Source: Eurosta solidaginis (taxonomy: Eukaryota; Arthropoda; Insecta; Diptera; Tephritidae). From it: a stretch of 64,000 nucleotides of DNA. The position numbers and the translations under genes were made by a program. Below are positions 9,233 to 19,086 of the stretch, piece after piece (the stretch's first letter is position 1; the number at the start of each line of letters is the position of its first letter). The stretch covers positions 341,352,302-341,416,301 of the forward strand of contig NC_090319.1 of NCBI RefSeq assembly GCF_040869045.1. Direction: 5' to 3'. The notes under the pieces were generated by a model that was given only the letters and a program-made list of their open reading frames with translations, searched no databases and was not told the origin of the DNA.

Positions 9233-11272
9233 ATGCAGGAGCAGTGGGAGCATATCTCCAAAGCACTTCATACTGGCGCCGAGGAAAAAATTGGTTACCA
9301 GCGGCCACGAAAAAACAACTGGTATGATGAAGAATGCCGCGTTGCAACCGAAAGAAAAGACGCTGCCTACAGGGCTACGTTAAAAGCGAGCGCGACAAGA
9401 GGAGTGTGTGAACGCTATCGTGAGTTGAAAAGGGAAGCGAGACGCCTTTTCAGGAAGAAAAAAGCAGAAGCAGAAAGGCGTGAGTGCGAGGAGCTTGAGC
9501 TGCTAGCCACCAGGAATAACGCCCGAAAATTCTACCAAAAAATACGGCGACAGACGGAAGGTTTTAAAACCGGGGCAAACTCCTGTAGGAATGAAAACGG
9601 CGACCTTGTAACTGATGTCCAGAGAGTGCTTAGATTATGGAGGGAATACTTCTCTGCTCTCCAGCAGCTCTGCAGCAATTCACCGCGCAGAGATGAAGAA
9701 CCCGATCCCGCAATCGATGATGATGGAATATATGTCCCCCCGCCCGATTATGACGAAGTTAGAATAGCAATAACTAGATTGAAAAACAACAAGGCCGTGG
9801 GTGCTGATGGATTGCCTGCGGAGCTATTCAAGTTCGGCGGCGAGGAGTTGGTAAGGCGCATGCAGCAGATTCTTAGCAAAATATGGGCGGACGAAAGCAT
9901 GCCCGACGGTTGGAATCTAAGTGTTCTTTGCTCAGTCCACAAGAAGGGGGATACTGCAAAATGCACCAACTATCGTGGAATCAGCCTTCTTAATATCGCA
10001 TATAAGGTCCTTTCAAGTGTATTGTGCGAAAGATTGAAGCCCACCGTGAACCGGCTGATTGGACCTTATCAGTGCGGCTTCAGACCTGGTAAATCTACCA
10101 TCGACCAGATTTTCACAATGCGCCAAATCTTGGTAAAAACCCGTGAAAAGAGAATCGACACACATCACCTCTTCGTCGACTTTAAAGCCGCCTTCGACAG
10201 CACGAAAAGGAGCTGCCTATATGCCGCTATGTCTGAATTTTGTTTCCCCGCAAAACTTATACGGCTGTGCAAAATGACGTTGAGCAACACCATCAGCTCA
10301 GTCAGAATTGGGAAGGACTTCTCCGAGCCGTTCGAAACTAAACGAGGTTTCAGACAGGGTGACTCCCTATCGTGCGATTTCTTTAATTTGATGCTGGAGA
10401 AAATTATACTAGCTGCAGAACTTAACCGCACTGGAACAATATACTATAAAAGCGTGCAATTACTGGCATATGCTGATGACATTGATATCATCGGCCTAAA
10501 CACCCGCGCTGTTAGTTCTGCTTACTCCAAGCGGGAAAAAGAAGCGGTAAAGATGGGTTTGATGGTGAATGAGGACAAAGCGAAGTACCTGCTGTCATCG
10601 AGCAAAGAGTCAGCGCATATGCGCCTTGGCAACCACGCTACTATTGGCAGCCATAATTTCGAAATAGTAAAAGACTTCGTTTATTTGGGAACCAGCATCA
10701 ACACTAGCAACAACATCAGCACTGAAATCCAGCGAAGAATCAATCTTGCCAATAAATGCTACTTTGGACTAGGTAGGCAATTGAAAAGTAAAGTCCTCTC
10801 TCGGCGAACGAAAATCATACTCTACAAGTCACTTATCGTACCCGTCCTGCTATATGGGGCAGAAGCATGGACCATGACAACAGCAGATGAAGCGGCTTTG
10901 GGAGTGTTCGAGAGAAAAGTTCTTCGAAAGATTTATGGACCTCTACGCGTTGGCGATGGCGAGTACCGAAGAAGATTTAATGATGAGCTGTACGAGCTAT
11001 ACGCAGACATCAACATAGTCCAGCGAATTAAAACGCAGCGGCTGCGCTGGCTAGGCCATGTTATGCGAATGAAAGATGATGCTCCGGCCAAGAAAGTGTT
11101 TCTATCGGAACCCGCCTATGGAAGCAGAGGTAGAAGGCGGCCCCCACTCCGTTGGAAGGACCAGGTGGAAAACGATTTAAACTCCCTTGGTGTGACCAAT
11201 TGGCGCCGGTTGGGGGAGCGAAGGAGCGACTGGCGCGCCTTGTTGGACGGCCATAACCGTTTAGACGGTTAA
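9233..11272 (+). CDS. RTE reverse transcriptase (3' part of the element's ORF)
   Basis: This 679-codon open frame carries the full RT domain. Visible motifs are LPAELFKFGG and NYRGISLLN (finger), HLFVDFKAAFDS (first catalytic Asp), FRQGDSLSC, and the catalytic LAYADD box at about 10467-10484, then YLGTSI in the thumb. The C-terminal part has the QRLRWLGHV and GRRRPPLRW phrases typical of RTE elements. The protein would copy element RNA into the nicked genomic site. The listed start is only the first ATG: the frame is open further upstream to about 9085 and is continuous with the endonuclease apart from one frameshift. No stop or frameshift is seen inside the RT. It is unlikely to be made as a full endonuclease-RT protein from this copy. 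Confidence 0.85.
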   Translation: MQEQWEHISKALHTGAEEKIGYQRPRKNNWYDEECRVATERKDAAYRATLKASATRGVCERYRELKREARRLFRKKKAEAERRECEELELLATRNNARKFYQKIRRQTEGFKTGANSCRNENGDLVTDVQRVLRLWREYFSALQQLCSNSPRRDEEPDPAIDDDGIYVPPPDYDEVRIAITRLKNNKAVGADGLPAELFKFGGEELVRRMQQILSKIWADESMPDGWNLSVLCSVHKKGDTAKCTNYRGISLLNIAYKVLSSVLCERLKPTVNRLIGPYQCGFRPGKSTIDQIFTMRQILVKTREKRIDTHHLFVDFKAAFDSTKRSCLYAAMSEFCFPAKLIRLCKMTLSNTISSVRIGKDFSEPFETKRGFRQGDSLSCDFFNLMLEKIILAAELNRTGTIYYKSVQLLAYADDIDIIGLNTRAVSSAYSKREKEAVKMGLMVNEDKAKYLLSSSKESAHMRLGNHATIGSHNFEIVKDFVYLGTSINTSNNISTEIQRRINLANKCYFGLGRQLKSKVLSRRTKIILYKSLIVPVLLYGAEAWTMTTADEAALGVFERKVLRKIYGPLRVGDGEYRRRFNDELYELYADINIVQRIKTQRLRWLGHVMRMKDDAPAKKVFLSEPAYGSRGRRRPPLRWKDQVENDLNSLGVTNWRRLGERRSDWRALLDGHNRLDG

Positions 11273-11278
11273 GCGCCA

Positions 11279-11296
11279 ATTAAGTAAGTAAGTAAG
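11279..11296 (+). repeat. TAAG tandem tail of the RTE element
   Basis: About four copies of TAAG lie between the RTE stop codon and the right target-site duplication. Short tandem 3' tails are known in RTE-like retrotransposons and mark the 3' end. Confidence 0.85.
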
Positions 11297-11694
11297 TAAA
11301 GCCATGCTCCCGGGATGAGAGTCCCCCTGCCTTTTCTACGGCCTCTGCAATACTGGATCAAAGAGCTTTTCAACAAGTTTTCAAGCTGTGTCGAGCATCC
11401 ATAACGGCCGGTATGCTGATGGCTAAATCGGGTTACCCTTCCATTTACCACTTAACACAAGTTGCTGCTTCCTCGCTGTTTTTTAAAAGAATATGTTTGG
11501 ATCTCTCCACTGTTATTCATTAGGAAACCTAATAGATAAGTTTTTCCATAAATAGACATACTTAAGGCCTAGACAAATATTGCGATCGTTGCCTTTTCAT
11601 GCTATTAGTAAATCTGTCTGGTCATCAGGTTTTATATCTCCTTTTGTTGTTGTTGTCCAACATAGAAGTTTTCACTTCAAAAATAAAACAAAAC
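11297..11694. repeat. Segment R, copy 2, right part
   Basis: Resumes at TAAAGCCATGCTCCCGGGAT and matches 3858-4123, except for an extra ~130 bp (about 11425-11555) missing from copy 1. Homology to copy 1 ends at AATAAAACAAAAC, exactly where element A begins in copy 1. Here the sequence continues uninterrupted with TAGTTGGGCCGCC. Confidence 0.85.
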
Positions 11695-12231
11695 TAGTTG
11701 GGCCGCCATGCCAAAATACATCTAAATTGCCTGCTGTTTGTTGCTGTTTCTCATTCGCCGAACAAATAATGGAAATGTCAAGCTGCCAGCCTTCTTTTTT
11801 TCTAGTGGAATTTGTTTGCTTGCGCACTTTTTGTATGTCCCTCCTTAAGCCTGCCCGAATTTTATACAATCAATTATTTTTTAAAATTCATGTGTTTACT
11901 GAATGTAACAGTTTTTATTTGTTTTATTTTTACTTTTATTATTGTTGTTCCCTTGTTGGTTTCAATTTTATACCTACTGCTTTCGTTAATTTGGTTTACT
12001 GTGTATTTTAAGTCGGCAGCTGCAATTTGAAATGTCATTTTAGTCGGTTTAGTTTTCATTTTGTTGCCAGTTTTCATACGGCTTATATAAATTGAATATT
12101 TCTCACATGCTTTTTTCTCCTGTAACCGTGATATTTTACAGTAATACATCATTTTCGTAGATTCCCCCTTGGGGGTAAGGTGTATAGAATCGGTCCGCGG
12201 AAGATTATACGGTTTATAGAAGGCGACTAGG
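11695..12231. other. AT-rich stretch beyond segment R copy 2
   Basis: Single-copy within this window. It represents the undisturbed continuation of segment R that is absent after copy 1. Open frames of 65-92 codons occur on both strands but overlap each other and resemble nothing known. Confidence 0.5.
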
Positions 12232-12239
12232 ATACCATG

Positions 12240-12635
12240 TTGTTTTGTTGTTGTTGTAGCGATAAGGTTGCTCCCCGAAGGCTTTGGGGAGTGTTATCGA
12301 TGTGATGGTCCTTTGCCGGATAGAAATCCGGTACGCTTCGGTAACAAAGCAGCATTAAGGTGTTAGCCCGACCATCTCGGAAACGATTTATGTGGCCACA
12401 TTGAACCTTCAGGGCATTCCCTCCCTCCCTACCCCCAAGTTCCATGAGGAGCTTGGGGTCGCCAGAGCCTCGTCTGTTAGTGAAACAGGATTCGCCGCTG
12501 ATAGGTGAGGTTGACAATTGGGTTTGGAGAAGGTTGCACTACACAGCCCCTTGAATCTGGTATTTTAGTGGCCTCTTACGACAGGCATAACTACCGCGGG
12601 TATATTTTGATCCCCTAACCCGCTGGGGTACTAAT
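12240..12635 (-). mobile_element. SINE-like short retroelement with (CAA)n tail and 8-bp target-site duplication
   Basis: Read on the minus strand it starts TTAGTACCCCAGCGGGTTAG and ends in a CTACAACAACAACAAAA tail, giving about 396 bp. It is flanked by ATACCATG on both sides (12232-12239 and 12636-12643), a good 8-bp target-site duplication. The sequence is GC-richer than its surroundings and has no protein domain; the 96-codon frame at 12517-12227 is incidental. I know this phrase set as a common dipteran repeat, but whether it is a SINE or the 3' end of a LINE is not settled by the sequence. It inserted directly beside the CAA tail of the non-LTR fragment at 12644-13260. Confidence 0.75.
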
Positions 12636-12643
12636 ATACCATG

Positions 12644-13260
12644 GCTCATGTTGTTGTTGTGTTGACAGTGCTTCGCCCCATTCAATGGATGCGACCTCTC
12701 ACAAATTGTCATGAAAATCCTCTAACGAAAGTCCATGGAATGTGGCAGTTTCAACAGGGGCGGATAAAGGATTGGTGTGAGAGACGTAGGTTCCACATTA
12801 CAATTGAAAAGATGATTGGTGTCATGTGGGGACACATCGCATGCAAAACACACATTAGGTTGATTCTGGAAAAGTTAGAGTTTGACCTTTCATAGCATCC
12901 AGAACGAAGTTGGACCATGGTGACTCGTGTTTCCCTTAGTAGTGTACTTTTTTCTTCTAAAAGGGTAGGCTATTGTGTATTGATAACAGGGTTCACCGTG
13001 AGTGCCCTGGCAAAGGCGTTTCCCGAATCTGTGTGGATTCTACATAGGGCCTACTTATGTTTGTCTGGATCAAACGACTGTGCTGGCAGGTGCCGGATTT
13101 CATTATAGTGCTTATGGATATATTCACTTAACCCTCTTGGAAGCAGGGCTAGATCAAAATGTGGACGCGGTGTATCACTTGCGCGACCCTGCAAAGGTCA
13201 TTCTTAAATCTGTACCTCATGGGTGCAGGAAATCAGTTATGATCTGTATATATTTTATCA
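12644..13260 (-). pseudogene. 3' end of a non-LTR retrotransposon (C-terminal Cys/His region), decayed
   Basis: On the minus strand, reading from about 13020 down, phrases such as TRVTMVQLRSG, CDVSPHDTNHLFNC and PVETATFHGL match the C-terminal zinc-knuckle region and 3' end of Jockey-type elements. A (CAA)n tail follows at 12648-12660. Frames change several times, so the copy is dead. The part from 13020 to 13260 is too decayed to place. The same C-terminal block occurs at 46500-46890, also on the minus strand and with a CAA tail, so the two are copies of one family. Confidence 0.7.
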
Positions 13261-13384
13261 TATGATACTGGTCCTTCGCGGGAGTATCGCTGGGACTGTG
13301 GTGTCAACTCAGATGTAAGGGAGTTCTCTTGCATACCCAATAGAGCTATACAGTCTTTTCTCCACTGAAGTTGACAATAACGTA

Positions 13385-13520
13385 TTCTCTAAATTTAATT
13401 AATTTAAAGTAAGTTAAATTAAATAAAATAATATAATAAAATAAAACAAAATAAAATAAAAAAAAATAAAATTAAAATAAAATTAAATTAAATAAAACAA
13501 ACTAAAATAAAAAATAAAAA
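13385..13520 (+). repeat. A-rich AAATA-type low-complexity stretch
   Basis: Irregular repeats of AAATAAAATA and AATTAAATA, almost free of G and C. It grades into the pure microsatellite that follows. Confidence 0.85.
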
Positions 13521-13524
13521 AATA

Positions 13525-13735
13525 GGAATGGAAAGGAAAGAAAAGAAAAGAAAAGAAAAGAAAAGAAAAGAAAAGAAAAGAAAAGAAAAGAAAAGAAAAG
13601 AAGAGAAAAGAAAAGAAAAGATAAGAAAAGAAAAGAAAAGAAAAGAAAAGAAAAGAAAAGAAAAGAAAAGAAAAGGAAAGAATGGAAAGAAAATATATGA
13701 AAAAGGAAAGGAAATGATGGAAAAGAAAAGAAAAA
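13525..13735 (+). repeat. (AAAAG)n microsatellite
   Basis: Roughly 30 near-perfect copies of AAAAG, with a few interruptions (GAGAAAAG, GATAAG, GGAAAG) that become frequent after 13670. The 106-codon Lys/Glu frame across it is a by-product of the repeat. Confidence 0.95.
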
Positions 13736-13744
13736 ACAGAATAG

Positions 13745-15381
13745 GAAGGAGAGGTAAGAAGAGATATGTAATAAATTTAGGTGATGATGTGTATAGTTTT
13801 ATGTGTTATATTTGGTGCCGACTGCAGTGGTTGAATTTCAACCACTGAGCAGACTTTTTTTAATATAATTCTCGCAGGTAGATAAACGAAGATGATTCAC
13901 TAAATTTCTCTATTCTGTGGGTTTATTATAGAGAGTTCTAGCAAAAAACACCAATTTTTCCTAGGAAGTGATATTTTAAAATAATTAAAAAGTTCCACTG
14001 CGCGTTTCCGCCACCCAATACCTATTAAGTGAAACCAGAACTGAGTTTTGTTATTTCCTCAGCAATACTCTTTAGCTTGTATTGCCATTCTAGACTGAAA
14101 TACTATCGCTGCATTCTTCAAAAGTAGCTTTTTCTCATTATATTATTAATACATTATATACTGAATTGAAATCTGTAATACGTGTAATATTTAATGCAAA
14201 GCTTTTATGTTCTATGAGATAAATTGAGTTTGCTACCCTTCGAATTGGATTAATTCCCTGCGACAAGGTCATATAAAAACAATCATCAAAAAATGCAAAT
14301 CAAAATTGTATAAGCTTAGGCATTCCTATTTCATCCTATCACATGTGGCATAGTTAATGAATGGAGATGTTACATTTATAGTAAATGGATGCTGGCTCGA
14401 CCTATTCACTATCGAGAGTATAGTAATTTTTGCCGAGAGATAGTTTAACCGAGAGATAGTTGGAAGAAAAAACTCTTTGTTTTCGGCCGAAGTGATCGAT
14501 TTAGAGTACAACTGAAATAATAGACATCTAAATAGATATAAATTTCATTCTTAATTGCTCATATCGAATGTTGATGGTTTAAGTCAATTTCACGTTAGTA
14601 TAGAATACAATCAGAGCTGGGCAATATTGAATATAATTGGTAATGTTAACTGGCGAATTACAAATATTGGAAAATTTTCAAATTTAATTATCGAGTATGA
14701 TTAATCAATACAGTTTCAGAATGGCACATATTTTCAGATTTGGTCGCTTTTTGATTTTAGAAGCTAACATTGGCACAGGCCGAGCTAAAGAATTGGAAAA
14801 TAAAAATCTCATGGCCAGACTTTTGCGTAGCGCCACATTTGCAGTTCAGCATCTATTTATAAGCTAAGAGGTCGTCTGAAGAAATTGAAAAAGTTTACCA
14901 AAATGTTATTTCTTTCCCATAAGACTGCATTTCAGTATTAGAAATTTTGTTTAGAGACTCTCGGCAACACGGATTAAAATTATGTTTCCTCGGCATATGT
15001 CTATGCTCAGCTTTTAGCAAATAAATTTTATGAAACCGCAAAATTTGGTTGAAAAATGGCCGTAATGAAACTCTGTCATAATTTTAAGCCTGACTCACCA
15101 TTTATTAGCAAGAAAGAGGTTTGTTTAATCTAGAAGAATGAATGTATTTTGAAACTTTTTTAGACTTTTTCCTCTGCATTTCTACTTGCGGAAAAAATCG
15201 AGAAAGGAGGCAACATATTGTATTAAAACTGTAAATTATATGAGCCCAAACCTACCGCGCTCGCCGTGATGTAACGGTAAAATGTCGTCAGCCACAATGA
15301 AATTCCTGGGCCACATTTTGGAGAACCTACGTCAAAAGTCTTTAAAAAAGTTCTTTCTAAGTATTATTTGTAAAAAATAAC
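13745..15381. other. AT-rich stretch without recognised genes
   Basis: Nothing convincing is seen on either strand. Around 15255-15330 a phrase GTGATGTAACGGTAAAATG followed by CCTGGGCCACA faintly recalls a tRNA-like SINE head (A-box and B-box spacing), but it is too diverged to call. A short tandem phrase GCCGAGAGATAGTT / ACCGAGAGATAGTT occurs at about 14430-14460. Confidence 0.45.
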
Positions 15382-15385
15382 GTAT

Positions 15386-15640
15386 TGTAATGAATTTAGT
15401 GCAATTCCGCTTATTTGCAACTTTCTACTAACGTTCGAATCACCAAACTGTTGAATAAATAACTTCAATATTGAGTAATGCAAAATGGCCGTTATTAAAG
15501 TACTTCTCAATAACACTAATACTTCGCAACTCGTCTTGCTTAAATCAAAACTTGATTGATTTATTGATGTGCATACAAGTCACTGCTTAGCATCGGCTTA
15601 GAGATGATAGTATCCCTTAGTGTTGCTAATATTCATCACA
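15386..15640 (-). repeat. 3' LTR of the gypsy element
   Basis: On the plus strand it runs TGTAATGAATTTAG ... ATATTCATCACA, so it has TG...CA ends. It pairs with 20558-20811, differing mainly by transitions. A related, longer LTR stands alone at 41839-42449. Confidence 0.95.
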
Positions 15641-15662
15641 CTGCCTCCACCTAAGTCTGATC
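15641..15662 (-). promoter_or_regulatory. Polypurine tract candidate of the gypsy element
   Basis: On the minus strand CTTAGGTGGAGGCAG abuts the 3' LTR. This purine-rich run is in the right place to prime plus-strand DNA synthesis. It is short and contains pyrimidines, so the call rests mainly on position. Confidence 0.6.
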
Positions 15663-15689
15663 GTCCCGAGCAAACAAATCTCTCGGTCT

Positions 15690-16821
15690 AAACGTTGCCA
15701 GCCTTTCCAAATGAACTACTTTCATTTTGGTTCGTGATTTGCCAATGGTTTGTATGCGGTACACTATATCGTTGATCCGTTTTACAACTTTGTATGGGCC
15801 TTCCCAATTACACTGCAATTTCGAGGACAACCCTTTTTTCGTTGTGGGTTGTATAACAGCACCAAATCTCCTTCCTGAAACCCTTTCGAATTAATTGCTT
15901 TATCGTATCTTGCTTTCATCTTGTCACTCATAATCTTTGATCGTTGCCTTACCAGATCGTGTATCTCTCTCAGCTCTTCTTCCAAGACACCAGTGGATTT
16001 CTTGACATTTCTCTCCTCATCGGCATCTATCCGAAACTTCAAATCAGCTGGCAGTCGAAGGTCATTACCAAAATTACCTTTGCGGGGGTTAGGCCCGTTG
16101 TCTCATGCACTGCCGATCGGTAAGCCATCAAGAATAATGATATGTGTGTATCCCACTCATTATGGTACTTGTCTACTACTTTCCTTAAATGCTCCTCCAA
16201 TGTTTTATTGAAACGTTCCACCATAACATTGGACTGAGGATGCAATGCAGTTGTCCGTGTTTTTCGAATGCCCAACTTCTTACACATTTCTTGGAGCAAA
16301 GCTGATTCAAAATTCCTGCCTTGGTCAGAATGTAACTCCATTGGTATACCACACCATGCAATCGAATCGTTTGTAATCACTTCTGCTACTGTTTCCGCTT
16401 CATGGTTTGGGATTGGGTATACCTCTGGCCATTTACTGAAATAATCCATAACCACCAGAACGTATTTGTTTCCGCGGTTGCTAGTAAGAAATAGACCTGC
16501 GACATCCATGGCGATCGTTTCAAAAGGTGCACCTCAAATATAATGCTTCATCTGGCCATGACTTCGTGTTTTGGGCCCTTTCGCTCTGCTGCAAACCTCG
16601 CAGCTGGTAATCCACTCGGTGACCGACTGACGGCAACCAATCAAATAGAATCTCTGCTTAATTTTCTGGAGCGTCTTCGTAATTCGAAGATGGCCTCCAC
16701 TTGGACCATTATGCAGCTCGCTGAGCACGTCAGGAATCCTCTCTCGGGGAACAACTATCAGGTGATTCTTGCATTGATCATCCTCACTCTCCCATACTCG
16801 ATGAAGGTAACCGGATATCAA
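15690..16821 (-). pseudogene. Gypsy integrase, frameshifted
   Basis: Integrase inserts the element's DNA into the genome. The N-terminal zinc-binding HHCC pattern is read from 16780 to 16590 (H-GGH, then C-EVC). The catalytic core follows at 16509-16039, with DVAG..., LHSDQGRNFES for the second Asp and VMVERFNKTLEEH carrying the Glu, so the three catalytic positions look preserved. The C-terminal GPY-type module (WEGPYKVV...VYRI) is read from about 15810 to 15690 in another frame. At least two frame changes, plus a stop between the zinc module and the core, break the protein. Confidence 0.9.
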
Positions 16822-17013
16822 TTCTAAACTGTTCCACTGTGCCCAATACGACTTCGCAATGGGGCTCTCTGCTCACATCCCTTCTCTGTTTTGGTCTTTC
16901 GTCTCGTTCGAGCCCTTGCATAACACGTGACAGATCTGTATCTTCTAGCTGACACTTTCTTAGCTGTTCCTTGTCCCATTCATCCGTATTCGTTATAGTC
17001 ATTAGCCGGACAT

Positions 17014-17640
17014 CTATAATGTCTTCTTAGGCCTCGGCCTTTGAACAGTGCTTGCATTCCAAACTACATGGTCTTCGTGACATTGCATCGGCATTTCCAT
17101 GGGTACCACCTTTCCGATGCTCAATGAAAAGTCATAGCTTTGTAGTCGCTCGATCCACCGTGCCAATTGTCCTTCCGGATTACGGGACTGCAGAAGCCAT
17201 TTCAACGCTGCGTGATCTGTTCTGACGCGGAATAGCTGGCCGTAGAGGTATTTGTGAAAATGTTTAATGCACTCCCAAAATTTCCTCTCTGGTTTTACAA
17301 TCGAACTGCTGTAATATGCAACTACCTTCTCCTGTCCATCGACCAGTTGTGATAAAACCCCTCCTAATGCATATCCACTCGCATCTGTTTCTAGAATAAA
17401 TGGTGCTCCTGGGATCGGATATGCCAACATTGGGACAGTGCACAAACGCTCCTTCAATGCTTGAAAAGCCACTTCTTCCTCCTTCTTCCATCCAAAAGCT
17501 TTATTTTTTCTTGTAAGCTCATGGAGGCTATGGGCTACGCTGGAAAAGCTTGGTACAAATCGGCGGTAATATGTACACAGCCCAAGGAAACTTCTTAACT
17601 CATGCAAGTTCTGTGGTCTTGGCCAATCCTTTACTGCATC
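17014..17640 (-). pseudogene. Gypsy RNase H domain
   Basis: Part of an open frame of 259 codons (17793-17014). After the RT connection (LRSFLGLCTYYRRFVPSF), the phrase FILETDASGYALGGVLSQ marks the first RNase H acidic motif. Further on, RVRTDHAALKWLL is the typical later block, with its Asp present. The frame ends after RWIERLQSYDF in a diverged tail. RNase H would degrade the RNA strand during reverse transcription. The usual ysrtL/E-helix region reads SSIVKPERKFWECI, somewhat diverged. Confidence 0.9.
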
Positions 17641-18402
17641 TATCTCTTCGTTCGCTGTACAGATTCTGTCGTTACCTTGTGACCCAAATAATTTACTTCC
17701 TTTTAAAATAGCGAACCCTTTTTGGGAATTACTTTCAGACCATCGCCAGCTATTCTCTGGAAACTTCCTCCAAGTTTTTAAGATGTTCATCAAAGTTCTT
17801 TCCCAATACGATGATGTCGTCTAGGTACACCAAGCATGTTTTCCAATGTAGTCCTTTCAATACATGATCCATGAGTCTCTCGAAAGTAGCTGGTGCATTA
17901 CATAGTCCAAAGGGCATTACTCTAAATTGCCAGAGACCATCTCCGACGCTGAAGGCTGTTTTCTCTTTGTCTTCCTCCTTCATCTCCACTTGCCAGTAGT
18001 CCCTTTTCAAGTCCAGTGTGGAAAACCATTTCGTACCAGAGAGCGAGTCCAGAGTGTCGTCAATTCTTGGCAATGGGTAGCTATCCTTTTTCGTAACGTC
18101 ACGATTTGACTAACAACTTCCCGTTTCGCCAGTGGAACACTACGAGGAGCTTGACGTATCAGCCTCGGGTCTCCAGTGTCAATTTGATGTTTCACAACAT
18201 TGGTGCGGCCTGGTTTGGAACCATCCTGGTCAAATATGTTCTCGTACATTAGGAGCTGTTGTTTTGCTTTACTCTCATAGGCGTCCTCTAGCCCCTCCGT
18301 CCATGCCGTGATTTCATTTGAAAGATCAGTATTACTAGATAAAACGTGTTCCTGGAGCTGTTCACAGTTTATAACTACTTCAACCTCTTGGCATCTTCCC
18401 AA
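17641..18402 (-). pseudogene. Gypsy reverse transcriptase domain, frameshifted
   Basis: RT copies the element RNA into DNA. Reading on the minus strand, the first-Asp block FSTLDLKRDYWQVEM comes from about 18030, FRVMPFGLCNAPATF from about 17935, and the catalytic YLDD box from 17817-17828. The domain is spread over frames 18402-18007, 18073-17750 and 17793-17014, so frameshifts lie near 18050 and near 17780. The N-terminal approach to RT (HQIDTGDPRLIRQAPRSVP) is intact. Confidence 0.9.
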
Positions 18403-18469
18403 AATAGCTCCTTTGGTCAGTTTGAGTGGTAACTTGAACTCATTAAGTACTCTTACCGAAATATGTCCA

Positions 18470-19050
18470 TCTTATTTTGTCATAGCCAGGGTTTTTCCTA
18501 CAAGTATGTTCGGTGCTGATTTGTTTGCTGCTTCAACAACCCACAATTTGTTTGTCCCACAATCTCCATCAACGTTTGCCCAGATGACTGCTTCGGATTT
18601 TGGTGGTATTTGCTGACTCTTTTCAACCAGCACTCGTTTACTGCTGTAGCCTCTCTCGTTGCCGAAATTAAGTAGCACATTCATGTTCTAATATCGCATC
18701 GTCTTGCTTTGCATATCGATCTTGATGCCTTGGTCGATTTAGAATTCCACTCCAATTAAGATTTCATCAACAATCTCTGCCACTATAAAATTGTGTAGTA
18801 CCGTGACGTTCCCAATTGCTATTCACATGCTACTTCTCCAATTACCTGGGAGTCCTCTCCCGTGGCTGTACGTAATCTTGCTCCAAGCAATGGTCTTATC
18901 TTCTTGTTGACTAAATCTGATCGAATGATGGAATGGGATGCACCCGTATCTACAGTCAGTAAACGTGCCTTTCCATCCATATGTTTTCCGACAGTAATAC
19001 TGCTTAACCTTCTTCCAATTTGCGAGATAGAGATTATGGGGCATTCAATT
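18470..19050 (-). pseudogene. Gypsy aspartic protease and linker, broken
   Basis: The retroviral-type protease active site DTGA is encoded at 18939-18950 on the minus strand, inside LLTVDTGASHSIIRSDLV, followed by an ATGE phrase about 30 residues on. Downstream, 18684-18472 is the linker VLVEKSQQIPPKSE...VDGDCG that precedes RT in 412-like elements. Stops and frame changes between 18840 and 18690 break the reading. The protease would cut Gag-Pol into mature proteins. Confidence 0.85.
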
Positions 19051-19086
19051 GAGGGAGCCAGCTGTCGCCCCTTGGGCTGATTCGCT

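Larger units (their letters stand above)
7887..11296 (+). mobile_element. RTE-clade non-LTR retrotransposon, nearly full length
   Basis: The insertion splits segment R and is flanked by a 12-bp target-site duplication, TAAAGCCATGCT (7875-7886 and 11297-11308). It ends in a (TAAG)n-like tail, AATTAAGTAAGTAAGTAAG, as RTE-type elements often end in short tandem tails. A ~390-bp 5' leader precedes an apurinic-like endonuclease frame (8280-9140), followed by a reverse-transcriptase frame (9233-11272, open upstream to about 9085). The two read in different frames, so one frameshift near 9075-9110 separates parts that are a single ORF in RTE elements. Otherwise the coding region is open from end to end, suggesting a recent insertion. 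A decayed relative lies on the minus strand at 29350-30290. Confidence 0.9.

Noticed and set aside
13528..13848. 106-codon Lys/Glu-rich frame
   Set aside because: Produced by the AAAAG microsatellite.
15255..15330. Possible tRNA or SINE head
   Set aside because: The A-box-like and B-box-like phrases are too diverged, no cloverleaf can be drawn, and no body sequence matches the other SINEs.
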